From: Granulosicoccaceae bacterium
GTDB lineage: Bacteria; Pseudomonadota; Gammaproteobacteria; Granulosicoccales; Granulosicoccaceae
NCBI GenBank assembly: GCA_020629835.1
Contig: JAHDCO010000002.1
Span: forward strand, 89,157-153,156
DNA: 64,000 nucleotides
Direction: 5' to 3'
Shown here: positions 36,182 to 44,670 of the stretch, piece by piece
Layout: every line of letters starts with the position of its first letter
How positions within the stretch are numbered: the first letter of the stretch is position 1
Position numbers and translations under genes: made by a program
Notes under the pieces: generated by a model
Told to the model about the DNA's origin: nothing
Database searches by the model: none
What the model saw: only the letters and a program-made list of their open reading frames with translations

Positions 36182-36961
36182 CTAGTTCGAGTCTGGCCGT
36201 GGAGATAGCGTGACGTTAACGTCTAACTCAGAAGCCTGCTCGGCGTTTTGTATCTGCTGCAGTACGGTATTTGGAATTTCAATGCGTATGGTGATTTGCG
36301 TTGCACCAGATTCAGTAAGGCCATCGGAGGTAACGCTTGCATCAGATGCAATGTCCGGTAGCGCAGCGTTTAACACTGGCTCGTGGCTATCGAAAGCCTG
36401 CGCAGATAACAAAGCTGCTGCCACATCAGCGGCAACATGATCGGGTTCAAAATTAAAACTTCTCTGAACGTTGTTACGTGCCAGCTCAGAAATAGATTGC
36501 CCGTTTAAATGCCGTTGTGCACTTAACACCTGCAAAGTATCAGCTAACGCCTGATATTTAAGACTGTCTGTTGCCGTGTTGGTTAGCCACAATACGTTGT
36601 TGTCGTTATCGATAACCACAGCATGCAAGTCAGCGTCATGCAAAGGTAATACGCTGTTTTCTGTGAACGGTAACGATGCAAAGTCGAGAGTACCTGCCTG
36701 CAATGCGGCGACAAGGTCTTCAGGTGTGTTCGAAATTCGCATCCGTACATCGACGTCGGAAGATAAGGCGCTCGCAAGTTCTGTTTCGATGGCTTGAATT
36801 ATCGGTCGATAGGTTCGAATGAGAACCGACGGTTTGGCGATGTTGCTAACCCCGAGATTAAATCTCAGTGGCTCGGCCCAAACGGGTGTGCAAAACGCAG
36901 CGATTAAGCCGATAGCGATCAACATCGGTGCTGTAACGGTTCGATGATCGCGGTCGTGCAT
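36182..36961 (-). CDS. PhnD-like periplasmic binding protein, short
   Basis: A 259-residue exported protein (signal peptide to about residue 29, ending PVWAEP). The first 100 mature residues follow the phosphonate-binding PhnD pattern: LRFNLGVSN, a YRPIIQAIETELA helix and EDLVAALQAGTLDFASLP. Beyond about residue 120 the similarity fades, and the protein is shorter than typical PhnD (about 300 or more). There is no ABC permease or ATPase next to it, so it may be a sensor or an orphan receptor. It precedes the TRAP operon on the same strand, with 329 bases between. Confidence 0.55.
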   Translation of the reverse strand: MHDRDHRTVTAPMLIAIGLIAAFCTPVWAEPLRFNLGVSNIAKPSVLIRTYRPIIQAIETELASALSSDVDVRMRISNTPEDLVAALQAGTLDFASLPFTENSVLPLHDADLHAVVIDNDNNVLWLTNTATDSLKYQALADTLQVLSAQRHLNGQSISELARNNVQRSFNFEPDHVAADVAAALLSAQAFDSHEPVLNAALPDIASDASVTSDGLTESGATQITIRIEIPNTVLQQIQNAEQASELDVNVTLSPRPDSN

Positions 36962-37129
36962 AACAGCCTCAAAAGGTTCGCCCCTCTCATCGGAAGGCGG
37001 CGACCAGGATTGACTCTGAACCGGTAGGCAGTCTCAACGGGTAAGAATTGTGAGCCGGGTCACGCGTGATAAGCCTTTTACTGTAGCTGTCAACTAAGCC
37101 CTGATTAAAGTCAGCCGCTGTGATTAGAC

Positions 37130-37981
37130 ATGGCGGTAAAAAATGGCCCTGTCGAGAACGGTGTGTTGTTACCTGAGGAGACACTCCGAGGCACCACAAC
37201 GTTTGTTCGGCGTTTGGGGTGGCTACTTTTGGTTCTGGTTTTCACGGCGTGCGGTTCTGTTGCGCTTATTAGTGCGTATGTAGGTGACTGGCCCTGGCGG
37301 TTTCACTGGTTGGACAATGGGGAAATCGATCCCTTGTTGTTATCCGTTGTGGAGGAAGCCCGGGTGCATCTAGCCGGAGTCTTCATGTTAGCGGTGTTTG
37401 GTTTTGCGTTTGCATTGCTGCATAACAGTCACGTGTTGAATCGCCCCGCACCTATGTACCGAGCCGCTGATCAAGATACGCAGAATGTTAGCGTTGATGT
37501 CAGTGCCCATCCCAGCGACCTGGCCAGCGCTCAAGTCAGCGTCCAGCCTGGTGAACATAACCCTCCAATACAGCTTGTTCAATTTCAACAAAATCCGGAA
37601 AGCACTTATATGCAACACCCGAAAACGATGTTGGCTACTGATTCAGTACGATCCTCGATGACCGAGCCGAATCAGCAACACATTCACGCGTATTTTCTGC
37701 ATACGCCGGCACTGATAAAAGCAATGCAAAGAGCGTATGCCGCCAACCGGCAAGACGAACTGTTAGCTTTACTGCATAGCCTGACGCTTCACAGTCAGTC
37801 CATTCGCTTTCAATCGATGGAGGCGTGCTGTCGGCAGCTGCAGCAATCGATCATTAAAGGCCGCGTAAAAGAAAGCGCCAAACTAATGGTTGAGCTACCG
37901 ATTCTTTTGCAAGATAAGTTGGAGCGTGAAGACGATTCCGATGATGACTTTGGCGAAGTTGCGTACTCCCAAGCGGCGTAG
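37130..37981 (+). CDS. membrane protein with HPt-like C-terminal domain
   Basis: A 283-residue protein with two hydrophobic segments (about 29-50 and 80-98) bracketing a short loop, a polar linker (105-180), and a C-terminal helical domain (about 185-265). That domain has the layout of a histidine phosphotransfer domain: LLALLHSLTLHSQS with His216 at the phospho-acceptor position, then a Cys/Leu helix (EACCRQLQQSII) and KESAKLMVELP. The Lys after the acceptor (HxLK) is replaced by Thr. Function by analogy only; family unknown. It ends 1 base from the convergent LOG gene. Confidence 0.5.
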   Translation: MAVKNGPVENGVLLPEETLRGTTTFVRRLGWLLLVLVFTACGSVALISAYVGDWPWRFHWLDNGEIDPLLLSVVEEARVHLAGVFMLAVFGFAFALLHNSHVLNRPAPMYRAADQDTQNVSVDVSAHPSDLASAQVSVQPGEHNPPIQLVQFQQNPESTYMQHPKTMLATDSVRSSMTEPNQQHIHAYFLHTPALIKAMQRAYAANRQDELLALLHSLTLHSQSIRFQSMEACCRQLQQSIIKGRVKESAKLMVELPILLQDKLEREDDSDDDFGEVAYSQAA

Positions 37982-37982
37982 G

Positions 37983-38705
37983 TTATAAGTCCATTGACAT
38001 CTGAGACGCATCGATAATGCCGTCCAGATCAACGCCTTCATAAAAATCGAATATGGTGTCTACGACTTCCTGAATGTCGTCGGTAACGGTAAATAAATTC
38101 ATGTCGTCCGGGCTAATGGTGCCCATGTCAATCAATGACGTTTGAAACCAGTCAATAAGCCCCGACCAAAACTCAGTGCCGAATAAGATGATCGGAATTT
38201 TTTTGGTTTTACCAGTTTGAACAAGCGTTAATATTTCGGCCATCTCATCCAGGGTGCCAAATCCACCGGGCATCACAACATAGGCCGATGCGTACTTCAC
38301 GAACATCACCTTGCGTGCAAAGAAATATTTAAAGTTAATAGCAATATCCTGATAAGGATTGCCGGATTGTTCATGAGGTAGTTTGATGTTCAGGCCCACA
38401 CTGGCAGATTTGCCGGCAAACGCACCCTTGTTGGAACCTTCCATGATGCCGGGGCCACCCCCACTGACGACCGCAAAGCCTGAGTCCGACAGCATTCGCG
38501 ACAGCTCTTCTGAGATTTGGTAATACTTGTGGTCTGGCTTGAACCGAGCAGAGCCAAAAATACTGACCGAGGGGCTGACGTCGGCCATCTGCTGAAACCC
38601 GTCAACGAACTCCGCCATGATCTGGAAGACTTTCCACGAGTCGCGAGTTAGCGCTTTATCTCTGGCATCGGCACGCATCTGATTGTGGGTGGGCAGTTGT
38701 CGCAT
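37983..38705 (-). CDS. LOG family protein (TIGR00730-type)
   Basis: A 240-residue cytosolic Rossmann-like protein of the LOG (lysine decarboxylase-like) family. The motifs GGGPGIMEG (82-90) and PGGFGTLDE (146-154) define the nucleotide-binding and catalytic site. Family members with these motifs are nucleoside-monophosphate phosphoribohydrolases (cytokinin-activating in plants). The bacterial role is probably nucleotide turnover. It is divergent from polA across 86 bases. Confidence 0.88.
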   Translation of the reverse strand: MRQLPTHNQMRADARDKALTRDSWKVFQIMAEFVDGFQQMADVSPSVSIFGSARFKPDHKYYQISEELSRMLSDSGFAVVSGGGPGIMEGSNKGAFAGKSASVGLNIKLPHEQSGNPYQDIAINFKYFFARKVMFVKYASAYVVMPGGFGTLDEMAEILTLVQTGKTKKIPIILFGTEFWSGLIDWFQTSLIDMGTISPDDMNLFTVTDDIQEVVDTIFDFYEGVDLDGIIDASQMSMDL

Positions 38706-38791
38706 AGATAAGGTTTCGCTATCGGTTAGAACTAAGGTTTGCCAACAATTGGCGGTACACTAATCGCAATTATGGTTTCGTAGGTGCGGGC

Positions 38792-41572
38792 ATGTCTAGC
38801 CAGCCAGTCAAACCCATCATTTTAGTTGATGGATCGTCGTATCTTTACCGTGCATTTCATATACCGAATTTACAGCGTCTGACTAACCCGGCAGGGCAGC
38901 CTACCGGCGCCATCTATGGGGTTATGAATATGCTTCGTAGCCTGATTCGTGAGTATCAACCAGACAGCTTGGTGGTGGTGTTCGACGCTAAGGGCAAAAC
39001 GTTCCGCGACGATCTGTACGATGAGTATAAGGCTAACCGTCCGTCCATGCCGGATGACATGCGTGTTCAGTTAGAGCCGTTGCACGCCATCATCAACGGA
39101 TTGGGCTTGCCGATGCTGATTGAACCGAATGTGGAAGCCGACGATGTGATTGGCACCTTGGCGTTACAGGCCTCTGAGCAGGGGCGCCAAACCATCATAT
39201 CCACCGGCGACAAGGACATGGCGCAGTTGGTCAGTCCTCACGTCAGCCTGATTAACACCATGACCAATACCAAATTGGATGAAGCAGGTGTGCTGGAAAA
39301 GTTTGGCGTGCGTCCAGATCAGATAATCGATTACCTTGCGCTGGTGGGCGATAGCTCGGATAACATCCCAGGCGTACCCAGTTGTGGTCCCAAGACGGCA
39401 GTAAAGTGGCTTGCAGCGCATGGCACGCTTGAAAAAGTCATGGCTGAAGCCGATTCAGTCAAAGGCAAGATTGGCGAAAAGCTTAGAGCGAGTTTGCCGT
39501 TCTTACCCACCGCCAAGGCACTAACCACCATTAAAACGGATGTGCCGCTGGATCGGTCACTGGATGAGTTAATAATTGGTCCGCACGACCCCGAAGCTCT
39601 AGCTGAGTTGTATGAAACACAGGGCTTTCGAACCTGGAGTAAGGAGATCGCTGCCGGTAGGGGATCGGTGGCTGACATTGCATCGCCAGCGGCAAGTCAT
39701 ACCGGTGACGCTTCGGCCGGCGATGTGGGAGAACCGGCTGCAGCACCTTCTGCTTCGGTATCCAGTGATGGTTATGAAACCATCACCACCATGGATGGGT
39801 TGCAGCGATGGATAAAAAAACTGGATGAAGCACCGGTGTTTGCGTTTGATACCGAAACAACCAGCTTGAACTACATGTCGGCAGAAGTTGTCGGTGTATC
39901 GTTTGCGGTAGCTGAAGGTGAGGCGGCCTATGTACCGTTAGCGCACGATTACGAAGGTGCTCCCGAACAGTTGAGCAGAAGAGATGTATTGCAGGCATTA
40001 AAACCGTTGTTAGAACGAAAGCCATGCAATTTGGTGGGGCAGCATATTAAGTACGACATTAATGTTCTAAAAAACCACGGCATCGATTTAACCAACGTCG
40101 CTCATGACACGATGCTGCAGTCTTACGTACTCGATTCCACCGCAACGCGGCATGACATGGATTCATTGGCCAAGAAGTACCTGGGTGTTTCGACCATCAA
40201 GTTTGAAGACATTGCCGGGAAAGGAAAAAAACAATTAACCTTTAATGAAATTCCAGTTGAAGCAGCAGCCACATACGCCGCTGAAGATGCCGACATTACG
40301 CTTCGTTTGCATCACGTGCTGTGGGAAAAATTGCAGGCGTTTCCAACGCTAGTCAAATTGTACGAGGACTTGGAAATTCCATTACTTCAGGTACTGGGCA
40401 ACATTGAACGACAAGGCGTGTCTATTGATGTCGATATGCTGGCTAAGCAAAGCAAGGAAGTTGCTGCGTCATTAGAAGACGTGGTTGCTGCCGCCTATGA
40501 GGATGCGGGAAAGGAATTTAACTTAGGTTCGCCGAAGCAAATCCAGACGATATTTTTTGAAGAAAAGCAGTTTCCGATTATTCGAAAAACACCAAAAGGT
40601 GCTCCTTCGACTGCAGAAGATGTTTTAGAGCAGTTGGCGCACGACTATGAATTGCCAAGGCTCATCTTAAAGCACCGCAGTTTGTCGAAGTTGCTATCAA
40701 CTTACATTGATAAGTTACCCGGGCAGGTCAACGCTAAAACTCAGCGTGTGCACACCTCTTATCATCAGGCTGTCGCATCCACAGGGCGTTTGTCCAGCAC
40801 CGATCCGAACTTACAAAACATACCGATCCGAACTCAAGAGGGCCGCCGAATACGGGAAGCGTTTGTGCCTGCGAAGGGTATGCGTTTGTTGGCTGCAGAT
40901 TATTCTCAAATTGAATTGCGCATCATGGCGCATCTGTCAGGTGATTCGAGTCTGAACGATGCGTTCGCCAAAGGCTTAGACGTTCATCGAGCGACGGCTG
41001 GGGAAGTATTTGGCGTGCCGGTGGATCAAGTAGAAAACGAACAACGACGTGCAGCTAAGGCGATCAACTTTGGGCTTATCTACGGCATGTCAGCCTTTGG
41101 ATTGGCAAAGCAGTTGGAGATACCGCGCGGAGAAGCTCAGGATTACATCAATTTGTATTTTGAGCGCTACCCGGGTGTACGCGATTACATGGACAGCACC
41201 CGCGAAAAAGCCAGAGAAGACGGCTACGTCGAAACGGTATTTGGCAGGCGTTTATATCTGCCGGATATCAATGCACGAAACGCTCAGATGAGAAATTACG
41301 CAGAACGCATCGCCATCAATGCGCCCATGCAGGGCACGGCAGCCGACATTATCAAACGCGCCATGTTGAAGGTAAACGACTGGTTGGAAGCCGATTCTGT
41401 GCCGGCGCGAGTCATCATGCAGGTTCACGATGAGTTGGTTTTGGAGGTTAAATCGGGTGAGCTGGATGCCGTCGGGGAGTCCATCCGATCGCTGATGGTG
41501 GATGCGGCCAGCCTTAGCGTGCCATTGGAAGTGGATGTGGGAGTCGGTAATAGCTGGGAAGAAGCCCATTAA
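38792..41572 (+). CDS. polA: DNA polymerase I
   Basis: A 926-residue repair and Okazaki-processing polymerase, near the E. coli length of 928. The 5' nuclease domain covers about 1-290. The 3'-5' exonuclease domain keeps its metal ligands (FAFDTETTSL, Asp353 and Glu355), so proofreading is likely intact. In the polymerase domain motif A is DYSQIELR (Asp703) and motif C is QVHDELV (His879-Asp880-Glu881). A low-complexity Ala/Ser linker (about 295-325) joins the nuclease and exonuclease domains. Confidence 0.97.
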   Translation: MSSQPVKPIILVDGSSYLYRAFHIPNLQRLTNPAGQPTGAIYGVMNMLRSLIREYQPDSLVVVFDAKGKTFRDDLYDEYKANRPSMPDDMRVQLEPLHAIINGLGLPMLIEPNVEADDVIGTLALQASEQGRQTIISTGDKDMAQLVSPHVSLINTMTNTKLDEAGVLEKFGVRPDQIIDYLALVGDSSDNIPGVPSCGPKTAVKWLAAHGTLEKVMAEADSVKGKIGEKLRASLPFLPTAKALTTIKTDVPLDRSLDELIIGPHDPEALAELYETQGFRTWSKEIAAGRGSVADIASPAASHTGDASAGDVGEPAAAPSASVSSDGYETITTMDGLQRWIKKLDEAPVFAFDTETTSLNYMSAEVVGVSFAVAEGEAAYVPLAHDYEGAPEQLSRRDVLQALKPLLERKPCNLVGQHIKYDINVLKNHGIDLTNVAHDTMLQSYVLDSTATRHDMDSLAKKYLGVSTIKFEDIAGKGKKQLTFNEIPVEAAATYAAEDADITLRLHHVLWEKLQAFPTLVKLYEDLEIPLLQVLGNIERQGVSIDVDMLAKQSKEVAASLEDVVAAAYEDAGKEFNLGSPKQIQTIFFEEKQFPIIRKTPKGAPSTAEDVLEQLAHDYELPRLILKHRSLSKLLSTYIDKLPGQVNAKTQRVHTSYHQAVASTGRLSSTDPNLQNIPIRTQEGRRIREAFVPAKGMRLLAADYSQIELRIMAHLSGDSSLNDAFAKGLDVHRATAGEVFGVPVDQVENEQRRAAKAINFGLIYGMSAFGLAKQLEIPRGEAQDYINLYFERYPGVRDYMDSTREKAREDGYVETVFGRRLYLPDINARNAQMRNYAERIAINAPMQGTAADIIKRAMLKVNDWLEADSVPARVIMQVHDELVLEVKSGELDAVGESIRSLMVDAASLSVPLEVDVGVGNSWEEAH

Positions 41573-41674
41573 CCGCCCGAAACTCGATAGGCTCCTTTGT
41601 AACCATTGACAGCGTTGCCCGAGCGTGGGGAAATGGGGGTTTGTTCTGATACCAATAATTGTGGGAGCTAAAGC

Positions 41675-42937
41675 ATGCACTATGTGATCATTGGAGCGGG
41701 GCCTGCCGGCGTAAACGCGGCTGAGCATTTGCGAAAACACGACCCAGAAGGCGATATCACGCTGCTTGCGGCCGAAGACGCTCCCCCGTACTCACGCATG
41801 GCGCTGCCTTACTTCCTGGTCGGGGATATTCCGGCCGAGGGTACGTTTTTGCGCAAGAACGCTGACCATTACGAAAAAATGGGTATCACGGTGCGGCATG
41901 CGCGGGTCAGCTCGGTGGACACTTCAGCCAAATCGGTTGCTCTGCTGGGTGGCGATTCCCTCAGTTACGACAAGCTGTTAGTGGCCACAGGTGCAACCGC
42001 GGTTAAGCCACCGGTTCCAGGAATTGACCTGGAAGGCGTTTATAACTGCTGGTCTCTCGCCGATGCGCACAAAATTGTCGAACGTGCAGCACCTGGTTCT
42101 GACGTGATTCTTATGGGTGCTGGTTTTATCGGTTGCATCATCCTGGAAGCTCTGGCTGCACGCAAAGTTAATTTGACGGTCATTGAGATGGAAGATCGCA
42201 TGGTTTCGCGTATGACCAACCAAACCATGGGCACGATGATCAAAACGTGGTGTGAAAACAAAGGAATCACCGTGTTGACGTCAACCAAGGTGGAATCCAT
42301 TGCTGAAGGTGATGATGCGCTAACCGTGTCAACCAATACCGGTGGTGAATTGCGTGCCGATCTGGTCATTTGCGCCACCGGCGTTCGCTCTAACACGGCG
42401 TTCCTCGATGGTAGTGGCGTAGAAGTGGACATGGGCATTGTCGTAGACGATTACATGCAAACCAGCGTGCCCGATGTGTATGCCGCTGGTGACGTAGCAC
42501 AGGGTAAAGACCTGTCCACCGGGGAATACTATGTACAGGCTATCCAACCCACAGCGGTCGAGCATGCGAAGCTGGCTGCCTCGAGTATGGCCTTCGGTCA
42601 TACCAGTGAGACGCGTGGCAAATTGAATATGAACGTTTTGGATACGGTAGGTCTTATATCTACGTCGTTCGGGCTATGGATGGGAACCGAGGGCGGCGAG
42701 GAAGCTGAACTGGTCGACAAAGATCGTTTTCAGTATTTGAATTTACAATTTAAGGATGATGTATTGGTCGGTGCCAGTAGTTTAGGTATGACTCAGCACG
42801 TAGGCTGCATGCGTGGGCTGATACAAACCGGTGCACATCTGGGCAGTTGGAAAGACAAACTGATGGAAGAACCCAATCGTTTACCAGAAGCCTACCTGGC
42901 CAGTGCTCAAGCTCTAAACCAAACTTTGGAACGTTAA
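41675..42937 (+). CDS. FAD-dependent pyridine nucleotide-disulfide oxidoreductase family protein
   Basis: A 420-residue flavoprotein with two Rossmann domains: FAD site IIGAGPAGVNAAEH (5-18), the ATG loop LLVATGATAVKPP, NAD(P) site ILMGAGFIGCI near 145 and the FAD-ribityl motif DVYAAGDVAQG near 270. It resembles the N-terminal halves of NirB and rubredoxin/ferredoxin reductases; no redox-active CxxxxC disulfide is visible. A good ribosome site (GGGAG) precedes ATG 41675. It is followed by moaD-like, orphan and moaA-like genes. Such oxidoreductases accompany MoaD/MoaA in tungsten aldehyde-oxidoreductase loci, but none is present here. Confidence 0.82.
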   Translation: MHYVIIGAGPAGVNAAEHLRKHDPEGDITLLAAEDAPPYSRMALPYFLVGDIPAEGTFLRKNADHYEKMGITVRHARVSSVDTSAKSVALLGGDSLSYDKLLVATGATAVKPPVPGIDLEGVYNCWSLADAHKIVERAAPGSDVILMGAGFIGCIILEALAARKVNLTVIEMEDRMVSRMTNQTMGTMIKTWCENKGITVLTSTKVESIAEGDDALTVSTNTGGELRADLVICATGVRSNTAFLDGSGVEVDMGIVVDDYMQTSVPDVYAAGDVAQGKDLSTGEYYVQAIQPTAVEHAKLAASSMAFGHTSETRGKLNMNVLDTVGLISTSFGLWMGTEGGEEAELVDKDRFQYLNLQFKDDVLVGASSLGMTQHVGCMRGLIQTGAHLGSWKDKLMEEPNRLPEAYLASAQALNQTLER

Positions 42938-42980
42938 AGCCGTTACTAACTGATTCGTTCGGTGCCGTCGTAAACCACTT

Positions 42981-43235
42981 ATGCAAATTACGCTGAAGCT
43001 ATACGCCACTTTGTCTGATCTGCTCCCAGCGGGAGCAGTCCGCAACGCGGTGTCTATCGATGTTGATGATGACGTCACCTTGAACCGAATCATCGACCAT
43101 TACAAAGTCCCCAGAGAGCTTGCGCATTTGGTGTTGGTTAACGGTCGTTTCGTTTGCGATACCGATCGCGATGAATCCGGTGCTTTGGTGGAAGGGGATG
43201 TACTTGCCATATGGCCGCCGGTGGCTGGAGGTTAG
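42981..43235 (+). CDS. MoaD/ThiS family ubiquitin-like sulfur carrier
   Basis: An 84-residue beta-grasp protein ending in the diagnostic Gly-Gly tail (VAGG), which is adenylated and thiocarboxylated to donate sulfur. The FVCDTDRDESGALVEGDVLAIWPP segment is family-typical. It lies 43 bases after the FAD oxidoreductase and 4 bases before the next gene. With MoaA nearby, a role in molybdopterin or tungstopterin synthesis is likely. No moaE is in the window. Confidence 0.82.
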   Translation: MQITLKLYATLSDLLPAGAVRNAVSIDVDDDVTLNRIIDHYKVPRELAHLVLVNGRFVCDTDRDESGALVEGDVLAIWPPVAGG

Positions 43236-43239
43236 TGCA

Positions 43240-43530
43240 GTGACGGCAGAGCATTTCTCAAAAGAGATGGGGGTTAGCCATGCCGATTTCTTCCGACTGC
43301 TGCCTCGCGCTATGGGGGATACGCAGTACGAAGTGAACGGGACCTTTATCAATGCGCGTTTAGCGGAAGGTTCGTTGGCCATCACGCTGGGTGAGCCTCA
43401 GGTGCGTCGTATTGCGTTGCTGGCCATTCCCTATGCCGAGGTGACTTTTTCATTTGCTGATGTCAGTGAAACTGTGCGTACACAGTTCATGCATCATTTC
43501 GATTTACATTTTCAACGCGGTGGCGGCTGA
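43240..43530 (+). CDS. orphan small protein between moaD and moaA
   Basis: A 96-residue soluble protein beginning with GTG 43240, supported by GGAGG at 43227-43231 and by the four-base gap to the moaD stop. I do not recognise the family. It has alternating strand and helix segments (YEVNGTFINARL, SLAITLGEP, AYAEVTFSF-like) and ends FQRGGG. Its position inside the MoaD-MoaA run suggests a part in cofactor synthesis or in the partner enzyme's maturation. An upstream in-frame extension would overlap moaD and is rejected. Confidence 0.6.
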   Translation: MTAEHFSKEMGVSHADFFRLLPRAMGDTQYEVNGTFINARLAEGSLAITLGEPQVRRIALLAIPYAEVTFSFADVSETVRTQFMHHFDLHFQRGGG

Positions 43531-43535
43531 CCCTT

Positions 43536-44576
43536 ATGTCACGAGCAACACCTGCCAATGCGACATCAGAAGCGGTGGTCGATCGATTGTATCGGCCGCT
43601 TCATGACTTACGTGTCTCTGTCACCGACCGATGTAACTTTCGCTGCGTTTATTGCATGCCGAAGTCGGTATTCAACAAGGACTACGAATTTTTAAAGCGT
43701 AACGAACTCTTGTCCTGGGACAACATCGTTTCGGTAGTTGAAGCGGTGGCTCCTTTAGGTGTTAGAAAAATCAGGCTTACCGGCGGTGAACCGTTAATTC
43801 GTAATGACTTAGAGGAGCTGATAGAGCGCATTGCGCGTGTGGATGGCATTCAGGACATCAGCATGACCACCAATGCCGCGTTACTGACGCAAAGACGCGC
43901 CGCATCGCTGCGTGACGCAGGGTTAAAGCGTATCAATGTCAGCCTTGATGCGATGGACGATAAAACCTTTCACGCCATGAACGATATGGGTGTGAATGTA
44001 TCTTCAGTGTTGCATGGAATTGAAAACGCAGTTGCCGCGGGCATCGACAATGTAAAAGTCAACATGGTGGTCAAGAAAGGACTAAACGACCATAGCATTC
44101 TGCCTATGGCTCAGCACTTTCACGGTACCGGACAAATCCTGCGCTTTATAGAGTTTATGGACGTAGGTAATTCCAATGCCTGGGATTTAACGGATGTGGT
44201 TACCAGCGCGCAGATAGCAGAACGTATTAACGAATCAATGCCCATTGAACCGGCCGAAGCGAACTATAAAGGTGAGGTTGCTAAACGATGGCGTTACCTG
44301 GACGGCGGGGGTGAGATCGGCATCATCAGCTCGGTATCGGAACCCTTCTGTGGCGATTGCAGCCGAGCGCGTTTATCCGCCACGGGTAGTATTTATACCT
44401 GTCTGTTCGCAAGTGAAGGTCATGATCTACGACCGCAATTAGAAGCCAAAAACCCAGAGCAACTTAAAGCGCACATCCAGCGTATTTGGGAAATTCGCCA
44501 AGACCGTTACTCTGAAACTCGTACGCAGGTGGTTACCCTACGACCGAAAGTTGAGATGTCTTTTATCGGTGGATGA
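43536..44576 (+). CDS. moaA: MoaA, GTP 3',8-cyclase (radical SAM)
   Basis: A 346-residue radical SAM enzyme that starts molybdenum-cofactor synthesis by rearranging GTP. The N-terminal cluster ligands are Cys33, Cys37 and Cys40 (CNFRCVYC). The second cluster ligands are Cys272, Cys275 and Cys289 (FCGDC...YTC). RLTGGEPLIRNDL is the SAM-binding GGE motif. The C-terminus ends in the Gly-Gly (SFIGG) that enters the active site. It lies 5 bases after the orphan gene and is followed by a hairpin. Confidence 0.93.
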   Translation: MSRATPANATSEAVVDRLYRPLHDLRVSVTDRCNFRCVYCMPKSVFNKDYEFLKRNELLSWDNIVSVVEAVAPLGVRKIRLTGGEPLIRNDLEELIERIARVDGIQDISMTTNAALLTQRRAASLRDAGLKRINVSLDAMDDKTFHAMNDMGVNVSSVLHGIENAVAAGIDNVKVNMVVKKGLNDHSILPMAQHFHGTGQILRFIEFMDVGNSNAWDLTDVVTSAQIAERINESMPIEPAEANYKGEVAKRWRYLDGGGEIGIISSVSEPFCGDCSRARLSATGSIYTCLFASEGHDLRPQLEAKNPEQLKAHIQRIWEIRQDRYSETRTQVVTLRPKVEMSFIGG

Positions 44577-44613
44577 TGCCCGAAGGTTTTGGGTGTGCAA
44601 ACCTGGGCATTTT
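44576..44613 (+). terminator. hairpin after moaA
   Basis: ATGCCC pairs with GGGCAT, and inside it GGTTT pairs with AAACC, around a GGGTGTGC-like loop. TTT follows. It starts at the moaA stop and probably ends the FAD oxidoreductase-moaA transcript. The U-tract is short, so the call is moderate. Confidence 0.5.
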
Positions 44614-44670
44614 CGAAATTGTTGTGGCGTAGTGCATTCAACTACCACTTTGATTGTGACGATTGATCTT

